Source: a virus. From it: a stretch of 23,339 nt of DNA. The translations under genes and the position numbers were made by a program. This document shows positions 7,185-15,137 of the stretch, piece by piece. The number at the start of each line of letters is the position of its first letter. Within the stretch, counting starts at the first letter, position 1. Under the pieces are notes generated by a model that saw nothing but the letters and a program-made list of their open reading frames with translations, was not told the origin of the DNA and did no database searches. Location of the stretch: positions 1 to 23,339 of the IMG/VR virus record IMGVR_UViG_3300020552_000096; one strand, 5' to 3'.

Positions 7185-8185
7185 TGAAGGGGTTTGAAGA
7201 AAACGAAATTTCCGAAAAGGCGTTTGGTGGTACAGAGATTGCCAAGCGTAAGTTGGCAGAGATTCTACCAGAAGATTTGCTCGAGAATTTCCAGATTATC
7301 TGTTCACGTCCTCGTGATCTAGACGAAAGCAAGATTCGTTTATTCTGGTGTCATGATCTTCCAGAAGATCCAGAGTCTGCTAAGTTCCGTGACGCTAATT
7401 GGCGTTCTAAGTTTCATAAGTTTATCTTTATTTCTAACTGGCAGTATCAACGCTATCAGTTAGTGCATGGACTACCTTATGATCAGAATTCTCTAATTCT
7501 AGAATCAGGTATTGTTCCTGCTCCTGAAACTTGTTTTGATAAGCCAGACGACAAGATTCGTTTAGTATACACATCAACTCCACAACGTGGTCTTGATATT
7601 CTTGTTCATGTATTCAAGGAGCTAGCAGAGAAGCATCCAGATATTCACCTTGATGTATTCTCTTCGTTTAAGATTTATGGTTGGGATGATGCTGACAAGC
7701 AGTTCGAACCGTTGTACGACGAGATTCGTAATCATCCACAAATGACATATCATGGATTCGTTCCGAATGAACAACTCAAAGAGCACCTTAACAAGTCTCA
7801 TATCTTCGCTTACCCCTCTATTTGGACAGAGACATCCTGCCGAGCCATGCTCGAAGCTATGTCCGCTGGTTTGGTTTGTGTTCATCCTAATCTTGGCGCT
7901 CTACCGGAATCTTCCGGTGGGTTAAACGTAATGTTCCAGGGTGATCTTACTAACATTAATAATCATGCAGCTGCCTTTGCTGGTAATCTAAACGCTGCTA
8001 TTGATTTTGTTAGAACAAAGAACCACGACAAGATGATTCGCTTTAACAAAATCTTTGTTGACAGCCGTTACAATATCGATTATGTTAAGACTCGTTGGCA
8101 AGCAAATCTAGAAAAGCTACTTGCTCATTATCCCGACGAGGAATCAAGAAAGTTTCCAAAGGAAATGTTTACTTACAAGGCATAA
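7184..8185 (+). CDS. Glycosyltransferase (GT-B fold, GT4-like)
   Basis: 333 residues. The N-terminal half includes F-G-G-T-E-I-A, the usual glycine-rich acceptor-side loop; the second Rossmann domain starts at R-L-V-Y-T-S-T-P-Q-R-G-L-D-I-L. The donor-site E-x7-E motif is T-E-T-S-C-R-A-M-L-E-A-M-S-A-G. These features define a GT4-type retaining glycosyltransferase. It lies in the heptose cassette with one-base overlap to the transaldolase, so it probably uses the NDP-heptose (or its methylated form) as donor. The acceptor could be host envelope glycan, phage DNA or a virion protein, and cannot be decided here. Confidence 0.82.
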   Translation: MKGFEENEISEKAFGGTEIAKRKLAEILPEDLLENFQIICSRPRDLDESKIRLFWCHDLPEDPESAKFRDANWRSKFHKFIFISNWQYQRYQLVHGLPYDQNSLILESGIVPAPETCFDKPDDKIRLVYTSTPQRGLDILVHVFKELAEKHPDIHLDVFSSFKIYGWDDADKQFEPLYDEIRNHPQMTYHGFVPNEQLKEHLNKSHIFAYPSIWTETSCRAMLEAMSAGLVCVHPNLGALPESSGGLNVMFQGDLTNINNHAAAFAGNLNAAIDFVRTKNHDKMIRFNKIFVDSRYNIDYVKTRWQANLEKLLAHYPDEESRKFPKEMFTYKA

Positions 8186-8189
8186 TGAA

Positions 8190-9179
8190 ATGATTCTAAC
8201 AAAGACTCCGCTACGTGTATCGTTCTTTAGTGGAGGAAGTGATATGCCGTCCTTCTATGAACAGGAGGACGGCGCTGCTCTCTCCGTCACCATCAACAAA
8301 TTCATTTACGTATTTGCTCATAAGGTTCCACATATGGGAGTGCGTTGTATGTATGATGACGTTGAAGAGCAACATGATATCGAACAGATGCAGCATGCAA
8401 TCACTCGTGAGACTTTGAAGTATTATGACATCAAAAAGGAGATGACCGTTGCTTCAATATCTGATATTGTTACTAAGGGTTCTGGCCTTGGTAGCTCTTC
8501 TGCTTTTACAGTGGGTCTTGTTAAAGCATTATCTACCACAAAATACGATAACAGCACACGTAAATATGTTGCCGACATTGCATGTCAGATAGAAATGGAA
8601 AGGTGTGGCTATCCTGTTGGTAAGCAGGATCAGTACGCTGCAGCTTGGGGTGGGTTTAATCTATTCCGTTTCCGTAAGAATGGTGAAGTAGAAGTTGAAG
8701 AACTTAGACTAACCAATCCTAATGTAATGGCTCTTGAAAAGAATCTAATGCTTGTTTATTCTGGCAGAAGTAGAAATGCTAATAACATTCTACAGAAGCA
8801 ACAGAAGGCGATGCTAGATGCAGATAAGTTCAACAAGGTTAAACGATCAAAGGATAAAGCATTCGAAGCATTGAACTTAATCCACAAGGGAAAGATCGAT
8901 GACTTCGGTAGACTGTTACACGAGTCTTGGATTGATAAGAAGGGTGTCTGTGAAGAAATTACGCAGGACTATTTCGACGAGATCTATCAGACAGCTATAG
9001 ATGCAGGCGCTCTTGGTGGTAAGCTACTCGGTGCTGGTGGTGGAGGATTCTTTATCTTCTACGTTCCAGAAAAAAGTAGAACAAAGGTTGAGGGAGCGAT
9101 CTCTACCAAACACAAAGATTGTAGGATCTATGACTTCGAGTTCTACGGGTCTGGATCTCATATGGTCTATACTAATTAA
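8190..9179 (+). CDS. hddA: D-glycero-D-manno-heptose 7-phosphate kinase-like GHMP kinase
   Basis: 329 residues. The ATG at 8190 is preferred to an in-frame upstream start at 8121, which would overlap the previous gene by 65 nt; the sequence then opens M-I-L-T-K-T-P-L-R-V-S-F-F-S-G-G-S-D, the family's N-terminal motif. The ATP loop is K-G-S-G-L-G-S-S-S-A and motif 3 is G-A-G-G-G-G-F-F. HddA members phosphorylate heptose 7-phosphate at C1 to the alpha-1,7-bisphosphate. Galactokinase-like GHMP kinases are the alternative, but gmhA and gmhB in the same operon support HddA. The gene ends the cassette and is followed by a promoter-like sequence. Confidence 0.8.
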   Translation: MILTKTPLRVSFFSGGSDMPSFYEQEDGAALSVTINKFIYVFAHKVPHMGVRCMYDDVEEQHDIEQMQHAITRETLKYYDIKKEMTVASISDIVTKGSGLGSSSAFTVGLVKALSTTKYDNSTRKYVADIACQIEMERCGYPVGKQDQYAAAWGGFNLFRFRKNGEVEVEELRLTNPNVMALEKNLMLVYSGRSRNANNILQKQQKAMLDADKFNKVKRSKDKAFEALNLIHKGKIDDFGRLLHESWIDKKGVCEEITQDYFDEIYQTAIDAGALGGKLLGAGGGGFFIFYVPEKSRTKVEGAISTKHKDCRIYDFEFYGSGSHMVYTN

Positions 9180-9188
9180 TAAATACTG

Positions 9189-9220
9189 TTGACATTTTAG
9201 TCAAGATAAGGTATTATAAT
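9189..9220 (+). promoter_or_regulatory. Promoter-like sequence upstream of the replication block
   Basis: A perfect TTGACA (9189-9194) lies 10 nt after the kinase stop. TATTAT at 9212-9217 gives an ideal 17-nt spacer; the overlapping TATAAT at 9215-9220 would need 20. Transcription would then begin near 9224-9227, at or just past the TTG codon proposed for the next gene, which makes that start doubtful. Confidence 0.6.
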
Positions 9221-9622
9221 TTGTCTGATAGTTCGAACAACGTTATATCTTTTCCAAAGTCTAACAAGAAGATTGTTATGGCAGCGGAGACTGTAGAACA
9301 TATTCATAACAATCTCGAGATGATGAAACATTATCACATTCAAGAGACAATTCTTAATATGGCGCCAATCCTTTTCAACCAGTTAGACATCGCAGGTTTT
9401 GGAATGACCGACGATGAAGACGAGGATGTAAGGGATGGCGCTTTTATTGTTGAAGCATTAAGAGCAGTTATGTGTAAGTATTATGGTATCTACCATCCGT
9501 TCCAAACAATCATCGAGAATATCTTCGAAGATAAATTAACCGAAGAAGGTTCTTATAAGATTGTGGATTATCTAGAATTAGATCTAACTGAACCAGAAGA
9601 AACAGAAACTGAAACCGAATAG
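9221..9622 (+). CDS. Conserved-type acidic phage protein, unknown function
   Basis: Up to 133 residues. The TTG at 9221 gives M-S-D-S-S-N-N-V-I-S-F-P-K, a beginning typical of such phage proteins, but the only promoter seen would start transcription at or after this codon. The ATG at 9278 (M-A-A-E-T-V-E) is therefore a serious alternative, though it has no good ribosome binding site. The body is helical and Asp/Glu-rich (T-D-D-E-D-E-D) and the C-terminus is almost only Glu and Thr. No catalytic motif is visible. It sits 7 nt before the RNase H-like gene. Confidence 0.6.
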   Translation: MSDSSNNVISFPKSNKKIVMAAETVEHIHNNLEMMKHYHIQETILNMAPILFNQLDIAGFGMTDDEDEDVRDGAFIVEALRAVMCKYYGIYHPFQTIIENIFEDKLTEEGSYKIVDYLELDLTEPEETETETE

Positions 9623-9629
9623 GTGATTT

Positions 9630-10487
9630 GTGATTATTGTTGACTTGAATCAGGTTATGTTATCCAATCTACTCATGCAGCTTGGTAATCATACCAATGC
9701 TCAAGTAGAAGAAAATATGGTTCGCCATATGATCTTAAACTCTCTCCGTTCTTATAAGGTAAAGTTCGGCGACGAATATGGCGAGATGGTTATCGCTTGC
9801 GACAATACCAACTACTGGCGTAAGCAGCGCTTCCCTTACTATAAAGCTAATCGTAAAAAGAATATTGAGGCTTCTGAGCTTAATTGGAAGAGCATTTTCG
9901 AATGCATGAATAAGATTCGTGCAGAGCTAAAAGAGTATTTCCCCTACCGAGTTCTTGATGTAGAGTCCGCAGAGGCTGACGATATTATCGCAACTCTTGT
10001 CTCTAAATTCGGTACAGAACTAAATACTGGCGAGAAGATTCTAATTCTTTCTGGTGACAAGGACTTCATTCAGTTGCATGTTTATGCCAACGTAGAACAG
10101 TATGACCCCACCCGTAAGAAGTGGATTAAACATGATGATCCAGAACGATATCTACACGAACATATTCTAAAGGGAGATGCAGGAGATGGTATTCCTAATG
10201 TTCTTTCTCCTGATAATGTTTTTGTTGTGGGTGATCGCCAGCGACCCCTGACAGCAAAGAAGCTAGAAAAGATTATGGGCACAGACCTAGAAGAAATGGA
10301 TACTACTCTTGCCCGAAATTATTCTCGTAATGCTAACCTTATTGATCTCAGTTTTACCCCAGATACTATTCGTGAGAAAGTTATGGAACAATACAATGCT
10401 CAAGAAGGACGTGATCGCAGTAAACTACTAAATTACTTTATCGCAAACAAACTAAAAAATCTAACTGACCACTTGAGTGAGTTCTAA
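9630..10487 (+). CDS. rnh: T4 RNase H-like 5'-3' exonuclease (FEN family)
   Basis: 285 residues from a GTG start. The FEN/5' nuclease acidic residues appear in order: V-D-L-N-Q near the N-terminus, the arch region with R-K-Q-R-F-P-Y-Y-K-A-N-R-K, S-A-E-A-D-D-I-I-A, L-S-G-D-K-D-F-I-Q-L, and G-D-A-G-D-G-I-P-N (helix-turn region). T4 RNase H removes RNA primers and some adjacent DNA from Okazaki fragments during phage replication. The length is close to T4 Rnh (305 residues). This places 9221-12692 in the replication/early metabolism part of the phage genome. Confidence 0.9.
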   Translation: MIIVDLNQVMLSNLLMQLGNHTNAQVEENMVRHMILNSLRSYKVKFGDEYGEMVIACDNTNYWRKQRFPYYKANRKKNIEASELNWKSIFECMNKIRAELKEYFPYRVLDVESAEADDIIATLVSKFGTELNTGEKILILSGDKDFIQLHVYANVEQYDPTRKKWIKHDDPERYLHEHILKGDAGDGIPNVLSPDNVFVVGDRQRPLTAKKLEKIMGTDLEEMDTTLARNYSRNANLIDLSFTPDTIREKVMEQYNAQEGRDRSKLLNYFIANKLKNLTDHLSEF

Positions 10488-10497
10488 GGAGAAAATA

Positions 10498-10917
10498 ATG
10501 GCTGTTCTCGGCATGTATGAATTTTTACATCGTGTATCTAAACTAAAAAAGACACAAGAAAAAGTAGACAATCTAAAAGCTAATGATACATTCGCACTAA
10601 GAATTATTCTTCAAGCTGCGTTTGACCCATCTATTAAGTTCCTTCTCCCAGAAGGCGAGCCTCCATATAAGCCAACCGAAGTAGTTGATCAGCAGCATGT
10701 GCTCCACAGAGAAGCAGAAAAGCTACGTTACTTCGTAGAAGGTTTCTATCCAGACCTCAACCAGAATAAGCGAGAGATGATGTTCATTGAAATGCTTGAA
10801 CGTGTAGATCCTCTCGATGCAAAACTTCTAGTCGCAATCAAGGACAAGAAGATGCCATTCCCTGGCATTACAATCGGACATGTTAAAGAAGCACTACCAG
10901 GATTAATCGCAGAATGA
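10498..10917 (+). CDS. Small T4-like phage protein (DUF6433-like)
   Basis: 139 residues. The ATG at 10498 is chosen because AAGGAGA ends 6-7 nt before it; an in-frame upstream start at 10477 would overlap the RNase H gene. The segments F-L-H-R-V-S-K-L-K, F-A-L-R-I-I-L-Q-A-A-F-D-P and the ending I-T-I-G-H-V-K-E-A-L-P-G resemble a conserved protein found beside rnh in T4-like phages of cyanobacteria and alphaproteobacteria (recalled as DUF6433, not checked). It is soluble and mostly helical. The role is unknown, but the position next to RNase H suggests replication. Confidence 0.65.
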   Translation: MAVLGMYEFLHRVSKLKKTQEKVDNLKANDTFALRIILQAAFDPSIKFLLPEGEPPYKPTEVVDQQHVLHREAEKLRYFVEGFYPDLNQNKREMMFIEMLERVDPLDAKLLVAIKDKKMPFPGITIGHVKEALPGLIAE

Positions 10918-11120
10918 GTAAGTCAGCATTAAAGAAGTTCAAGAAGAATGATTATTCAGACCGTGACGAGTATCATGATGATCCTCGTGAACGTGAGAAC
11001 AAGCGCAAGGCAAAGCGTGAACAACGTGCGCTAAAGACAAAAGATATTTCTTCTCTTGTCGAGGAAGATTATGAATCTGGTGATGATTACCAGTTTATTT
11101 GGAATCAGGAAACTGACTAA
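10914..11120 (+). CDS. Small highly charged protein
   Basis: 68 residues, with ATGA overlap to the preceding gene and one-base TAATG overlap to the next. It is very rich in Lys, Arg, Asp and Glu (for example R-E-R-E-N-K-R-K-A-K-R-E-Q-R), probably a long charged helix followed by an acidic tail with Y-E-S-G-D-D-Y. The basic then acidic layout could suit a nucleic-acid or protein adaptor. No family recognised. Confidence 0.55.
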   Translation: MSKSALKKFKKNDYSDRDEYHDDPRERENKRKAKREQRALKTKDISSLVEEDYESGDDYQFIWNQETD

Positions 11121-11353
11121 TGCCTATCTATAAGCTACGCAATACGCAGACTGAAGAAGAATGGGAAGAGCTAATTTCTATCTCTGAGATGGAACAGAAG
11201 TTAGCCGATCATCCTCATGTCGAACTTCTTATCAATGGAGCACCTATGGTTACTGGAACCATGGGAAAGAACACTCCCATGAAGACTAAGTATAAGGACT
11301 CTACTTCAGTAAAGAAACCTGTTCTAGATGCTACAAGTTATTCAGGAAACTAA
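11120..11353 (+). CDS. Small phage protein, paralogue 1 of a tandem pair
   Basis: 77 residues: M-P-I-Y-K-L-R-N-T-Q-T-E-E-E-W-E-E-L-I-S-I-S then H-P-H-V and N-G-A-P-M-V. The product at 11678-11920 has the same plan: M-P-T-Y-K-F, T-G-E-E-Y-E-D-F-M-S-I-S, N-P-N-V, N-G-A-P-M-I. The N-terminal M-P-x-Y-K/D-F recalls FmdB-type regulatory proteins, but no Cys zinc pairs are present. Such short proteins occur in the replication region of T4-like phages; their role is unknown. Confidence 0.62.
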   Translation: MPIYKLRNTQTEEEWEELISISEMEQKLADHPHVELLINGAPMVTGTMGKNTPMKTKYKDSTSVKKPVLDATSYSGN

Positions 11354-11357
11354 ATCA

Positions 11358-11678
11358 ATGGATCCTTTACAGTTTTGTTATTGGCTGCAAGGTTTTGCAG
11401 AATTAAACAGTGGCACACCACCAAACGATATGCAGTGGAAAGCTATTAGAGATCATCTAGCAACAGTCTTTAATAAGGTTACTCCATCATATCCTGGACT
11501 TGGTCCTGATTGGCAAAAGGAAATCATTAAAGATTGGAAGCCTAATCCAAGTTCTGCTCCAGAAAATCCATATCCAAATAGAATAAATTTGCCACCTGTT
11601 TGGTATGGTCCAAATGTATCGCCTCCAACTACCCCATATACGGTTACTTGTAATAACTCAACAATGAGTATTTGCTAA
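11358..11678 (+). CDS. Small phage protein, unknown function
   Basis: 106 residues. The ATG at 11358 (M-D-P-L-Q-F-C-Y-W-L-Q-G-F-A-E-L) is preferred to an in-frame start at 11328 that overlaps the previous gene, and AGGAA lies upstream. The N-terminal helix F-C-Y-W-L-Q-G-F-A-E and the segment W-K-A-I-R-D-H-L-A-T-V-F are typical of a small conserved protein of T4-like phages. The C-terminal third is Pro-rich and probably disordered. It stands between the two paralogues of the M-P-x-Y-K type and overlaps the second by one base. Confidence 0.62.
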   Translation: MDPLQFCYWLQGFAELNSGTPPNDMQWKAIRDHLATVFNKVTPSYPGLGPDWQKEIIKDWKPNPSSAPENPYPNRINLPPVWYGPNVSPPTTPYTVTCNNSTMSIC

Positions 11679-11920
11679 TGCCTACATATAAGTTTTTAAA
11701 TAATGAGACTGGCGAAGAATATGAGGACTTCATGAGCATCAGTGCACTTGAAGTTTACCTTGAAGAGAATCCAAATGTAACACAACTCGTAAATGGCGCT
11801 CCTATGATCCATTCTGGCAGAGGCATGGGTAAACCCGATCAGGGTTTCCGTGATCTGCTTAAACATATGAAGAAGGGAAACCAAAAAGGTATTTCGAGGA
11901 GCACTATTAACACATTCTAG
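11678..11920 (+). CDS. Small phage protein, paralogue 2 of a tandem pair
   Basis: 80 residues from the ATG at 11678, which overlaps the previous stop (TAATG); an in-frame TTG lies 6 nt upstream. It shares the M-P-x-Y-K, E-E-x-E, S-I-S, N-P-N-V and N-G-A-P-M features with the protein at 11120-11353, so the pair probably arose by duplication and was then separated by an inserted or retained gene. The C-terminal tail is basic (K-H-M-K-K-G-N-Q-K-G), unlike paralogue 1. No function assigned. Confidence 0.62.
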   Translation: MPTYKFLNNETGEEYEDFMSISALEVYLEENPNVTQLVNGAPMIHSGRGMGKPDQGFRDLLKHMKKGNQKGISRSTINTF

Positions 11921-11930
11921 TAGAGGAAAA

Positions 11931-12692
11931 ATGGAAGAAGAAACAAGAACACGTCGATTAACTCGCAAAGAAAAAAGACTTCTTCGTCAACAAGGTAAAG
12001 AACCAAAGGAAAATTACCAAGAGAAATTAAATTTTAATCTAAAACATTTTCATCCTCTTACAGAGAATCAGAAATTAGCATTTGATTCTTTTGATGACGA
12101 TAAAAATCTAATGCTACATGGTATTGCTGGTACTGGTAAATCCTTTATGGCATTATACCTTTCTTTGAAACAGATCCTCAGCGATCCAGAATGTATCTAT
12201 AAGAAAGTTGTTATTGTAAGATCTGTTGTTCCTACTAGAGATATGGGATTCCTTCCTGGTAGTGACAGAGAAAAGACTAAAGTTTATGAAGCGCCTTACT
12301 ATGCCATCTGTACCGAGTTGTTCGGTAGAGGTGATGCATACGAGTATCTAAAGAAGAGAAACGTAGTTGAGTTTATCTCTACTTCTTTTATCAGAGGCAT
12401 TACACTCAACGATTGTATTGTCGTTGTTGATGAGATGCAGAATGCTACTCTTCACGAGTTGGATTCTGTTATTACTCGTATTGGTCACAACTGTAAGGTA
12501 GTATTCTGCGGAGACTTCAGACAGTCAGACTTCACAAGAGAACACGAGAAGAGCGGTCTAACCGACTTCATGAGAGTGGTTCGCTCTATGAAATCTTTTG
12601 ATCTAGTAGAATTCGAAGCCAAAGATATTGTTCGTTCTGCTCTTGTTAAAGAATACATCATCCTTAAAGACAAGATGAGAATTATAACGTAG
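11931..12692 (+). CDS. phoH: PhoH-family ATPase
   Basis: 253 residues. The N-terminal 35 residues are basic and probably disordered. Walker A is G-I-A-G-T-G-K-S near residue 65, Walker B is V-V-V-D-E-M-Q-N, and the sensor strand C-G-D-F-R-Q-S-D follows, all as in PhoH. R-S-V-V-P-T-R-D-M-G-F-L-P-G is the family-specific loop. PhoH-like ATPases are common in marine and alphaproteobacterial phages; helicase or RNA-related activity is suspected, and the link to phosphate stress comes from the E. coli gene. Here phoH is directly followed by a PlcP-like gene, also from the phosphate-starvation response. GAGG lies before the ATG. Confidence 0.92.
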   Translation: MEEETRTRRLTRKEKRLLRQQGKEPKENYQEKLNFNLKHFHPLTENQKLAFDSFDDDKNLMLHGIAGTGKSFMALYLSLKQILSDPECIYKKVVIVRSVVPTRDMGFLPGSDREKTKVYEAPYYAICTELFGRGDAYEYLKKRNVVEFISTSFIRGITLNDCIVVVDEMQNATLHELDSVITRIGHNCKVVFCGDFRQSDFTREHEKSGLTDFMRVVRSMKSFDLVEFEAKDIVRSALVKEYIILKDKMRIIT

Positions 12693-12700
12693 GAGGAGTT

Positions 12701-13444
12701 GTGTCAAAAGATAAAAAGAAAAGTTATCGTTCGATCTTTATATCTGATGTGCACCTTGGAACCCGTCACTCTAACGCAAAATTGTTATTAGAATTTTTAA
12801 AAGAAACAGAAGCCGACAGATATTATCTTGTTGGTGATATCATTGATGGCTGGATGATGCGCAAAAACGTTTACTGGCCACAAGAACATAACGAAGTCGT
12901 GCAATTCTTTTTAAAACAGTCAAAGAAATCTGTTGAAGTTATTTTTGTCATAGGTAACCATGATGAGTTCCTTCGTGAATATTCGGGAACCGAGATGGGT
13001 AATATTAAACTGGTTAACGAAGTAATACATCATGGAGAAAATAATAAAAAATATCTAGTCATACATGGCGATCAGTTCGACCTTGTCACTAAAAACGCAA
13101 GATGGTTAGCATATATTGGCGGCTGGATGTATGATCGAATGATTGACATAAACCGTTATTTACAATGGGTTTATAATGCTCTTAACATAAATGGTTTCTC
13201 TCTATCTGCTTGGGCGAAATCTAATGTCAAAGAAGCAGTAAACTTCATTGGAGACTACGAAAAGGTAGTTGCCGATGCAGCCAAAAGGAGATGCGTCGAT
13301 GGGGTTATTTGCGGTCATATACATTCTGTTAATATATCTACTATTGATGGTATTGAATACGTAAACTGCGGTGACTGGGTGGAATCCTGCACTGCCATTG
13401 TTGAACATTACAATGGTAAATTTGAGATCATAAGGAAACTATAA
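12701..13444 (+). CDS. plcP: PlcP-like phospholipase C (calcineurin-type metallophosphoesterase)
   Basis: 247 residues from GTG, with AGGAGG directly upstream. The metal-binding motifs are complete: S-D-V-H-L-G, G-D-I-I-D-G-W, G-N-H-D-E-F, H-G-D-Q-F-D and C-G-H-I-H-S, with the late N-C-G-D-W-V-E-S-C-T-A. This pattern, including Y-W-P-Q-x-H-N-E-V-V-Q, is close to the alphaproteobacterial family often named 'UDP-2,3-diacylglucosamine diphosphatase' but shown in Sinorhizobium meliloti to be PlcP, which splits phospholipids to diacylglycerol during phosphate starvation. The next gene is an Agt-like glycosyltransferase, the normal chromosomal partner. LpxH is the alternative. Acquisition from an alphaproteobacterial host is inferred. 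Confidence 0.78.
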   Translation: MSKDKKKSYRSIFISDVHLGTRHSNAKLLLEFLKETEADRYYLVGDIIDGWMMRKNVYWPQEHNEVVQFFLKQSKKSVEVIFVIGNHDEFLREYSGTEMGNIKLVNEVIHHGENNKKYLVIHGDQFDLVTKNARWLAYIGGWMYDRMIDINRYLQWVYNALNINGFSLSAWAKSNVKEAVNFIGDYEKVVADAAKRRCVDGVICGHIHSVNISTIDGIEYVNCGDWVESCTAIVEHYNGKFEIIRKL

Positions 13445-14430
13445 TGAATATTACTATTTTTACTGATGCTTGGGATCCGCAGATCAATGGCGTTGTCACT
13501 ACGCTGAAGACAACGATCAAGCATCTCGAATCACGAGGTCACGTAGTGAAGGTGATTCATCCTGGTCTCTATAAACTAACGATACCACTACAACCATCTA
13601 CTGGCATTTTTATGCCAGTTTTGCCCATGGGTATTGCTGATGAAGAAGTAAAGAATGCTGACAAGATTCACATCTCAACAGAAGGAGCCATAGGTCTTGC
13701 CGCTAGATATAGCTGTAAAAAATACAAGAAGTCTTTTACAACTTCCTTTCACACTAAGTATCCGGAATACGTTAAGATACATACTGGTATTTCACCAAGA
13801 GTTAGCGGTGAGTATTTTCGTTGGTTCCATAGAGACAGCAGTGCTGTTATGGTTACAACCCCCAGTATGGTTGATTACTGTAAAGAATTGGGTATCAAAC
13901 ATCTAAAGATTTGGTCACGTGGCGTTGATACAAAACTGTTCCATCCAATTTACCCAAAGCCAAAGTCCGAACATATCTCGGCTGTATATTGCGGTAGAAT
14001 ATCAGCCGAGAAAAATTTAGAAGCATTTCTTTCTATCAATAATCCGTCAATCAGCAAAACTCTTATTGGCGATGGACCACAATTAGAAGAATACAAATCT
14101 AAATATCCAGAAGCTATCTTTCTCGGTAAGATGAACGCTAAACAAATTGCTGCAGAACTACCAAAGCATGACGTGTTTGCTTGGCCTTCTCTAACAGACA
14201 CTTTTGGTTTAGTGGTGTTAGAAGGAATGGCATGCGGATTACCTGTAGCAGCATTTAGAAATGATGTCAACGAATATATCATAGACGAAAAGTCAGGTGC
14301 GTTGATGGATTGGGATTTTGAAGAAGGTATATTGGTCGCCAAAACACTAAAACCAGAGGACGCTGTTGCTCGTGCAGCTAAATTCTCTTGGGAAGCGGCG
14401 ACAGATCAGTTCTTGGAGAACCTATCATGA
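13444..14430 (+). CDS. agt: Agt-like glycolipid glycosyltransferase (GT4)
   Basis: 328 residues; the ATG overlaps the PlcP stop (TAATG). It begins M-N-I-T-I-F-T-D-A-W-D-P-Q-I-N-G-V-V-T-T-L, the N-terminal signature of GT4 enzymes acting on lipid acceptors. The donor domain starts at A-V-Y-C-G-R-I-S-A-E-K-N-L-E, with G-D-G-P-Q and the E-x7-E motif in D-T-F-G-L-V-V-L-E-G-M-A-C-G. In Agrobacterium and marine alphaproteobacteria, Agt beside PlcP adds glucose, galactose or glucuronate to diacylglycerol to replace phospholipids. The tight coupling here suggests the same two-step reaction in infected cells. The sugar donor cannot be predicted. Confidence 0.75.
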   Translation: MNITIFTDAWDPQINGVVTTLKTTIKHLESRGHVVKVIHPGLYKLTIPLQPSTGIFMPVLPMGIADEEVKNADKIHISTEGAIGLAARYSCKKYKKSFTTSFHTKYPEYVKIHTGISPRVSGEYFRWFHRDSSAVMVTTPSMVDYCKELGIKHLKIWSRGVDTKLFHPIYPKPKSEHISAVYCGRISAEKNLEAFLSINNPSISKTLIGDGPQLEEYKSKYPEAIFLGKMNAKQIAAELPKHDVFAWPSLTDTFGLVVLEGMACGLPVAAFRNDVNEYIIDEKSGALMDWDFEEGILVAKTLKPEDAVARAAKFSWEAATDQFLENLS

Positions 14431-15137
14431 CAGAAGCAAAAGACATTATCAAAGCATGGGACTATTGGCCAGCGCCGCCAATAGATAAGATTGCTAAGTT
14501 CCATTACATCGATGTCGGTAGAGAACCAGACACCAATCTAACTGCTACAATGCCAGATATGCATTCTTGGTTTGCTTGGGATCAGAGCAGTCAGTCTATT
14601 TTATATGTCGATTATGACAAGGATATGAAATGGAAAGACACTTGGTATCTACGTTACAAACTTGGTTATGGTATTGCTGAATGGCGAGACGATAATATCG
14701 TTGATAAAGAAAGTATCTTTACTAAGATCTTTGGAAACAGAAACAAGATTGTATTCCAAGATAAGAATCCTATATGGTGGGGCAACTATTGCGAGATTGG
14801 TAAAGAATATGAGAACAATCCTAGGTCAGACTTCTTTGCTTGTTCGCCACCACAGTTACTAAATGGTATACAGTCTTTCGTTTATGAGAGAAAGATTGAT
14901 AAGTGGACCAATGCATTCGGCGAAACATATAAAGACGTCGTCACATTAGTGTATCAACAAGCATGGGGATCTAAGGTTGGTGGTGCCAGATATTGGATGG
15001 CCAGAGGTATTGGCCCCGTAGCAGTTCAGTGGATCTCAACCGTTAAAGAAGCGTCTGGAAATAAGATATATATAACTAATAGAATGGATGCGAAATATAG
15101 AATGGAAAACGGATTTGCGAAAGATATTCAAACATAA
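14427..15137 (+). CDS. Unknown phage protein
   Basis: 236 residues. The ATG at 14427 overlaps the glycosyltransferase stop (ATGA) and has TTGGAGA about 8 nt upstream; an in-frame start at 14388 would lie inside that gene. The protein is rich in Trp and Tyr (W-D-Y-W-P-A-P-P, D-M-H-S-W-F-A-W-D, W-K-D-T-W-Y), has no signal peptide or membrane segment, and shows no catalytic motif I recognise. It may belong with the nuclease gene that starts inside its 3' end. Function unknown. Confidence 0.6.
   Translation: MTEAKDIIKAWDYWPAPPIDKIAKFHYIDVGREPDTNLTATMPDMHSWFAWDQSSQSILYVDYDKDMKWKDTWYLRYKLGYGIAEWRDDNIVDKESIFTKIFGNRNKIVFQDKNPIWWGNYCEIGKEYENNPRSDFFACSPPQLLNGIQSFVYERKIDKWTNAFGETYKDVVTLVYQQAWGSKVGGARYWMARGIGPVAVQWISTVKEASGNKIYITNRMDAKYRMENGFAKDIQT

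Noticed and set aside
12701-13444. Lipid A enzyme LpxH
   Set aside because: The general fold fits, but the coupling to an Agt-like gene and the Y-W-P-Q, N-C-G-D-W-V-E-S-C-T-A motifs agree better with PlcP; kept only as an alternative.
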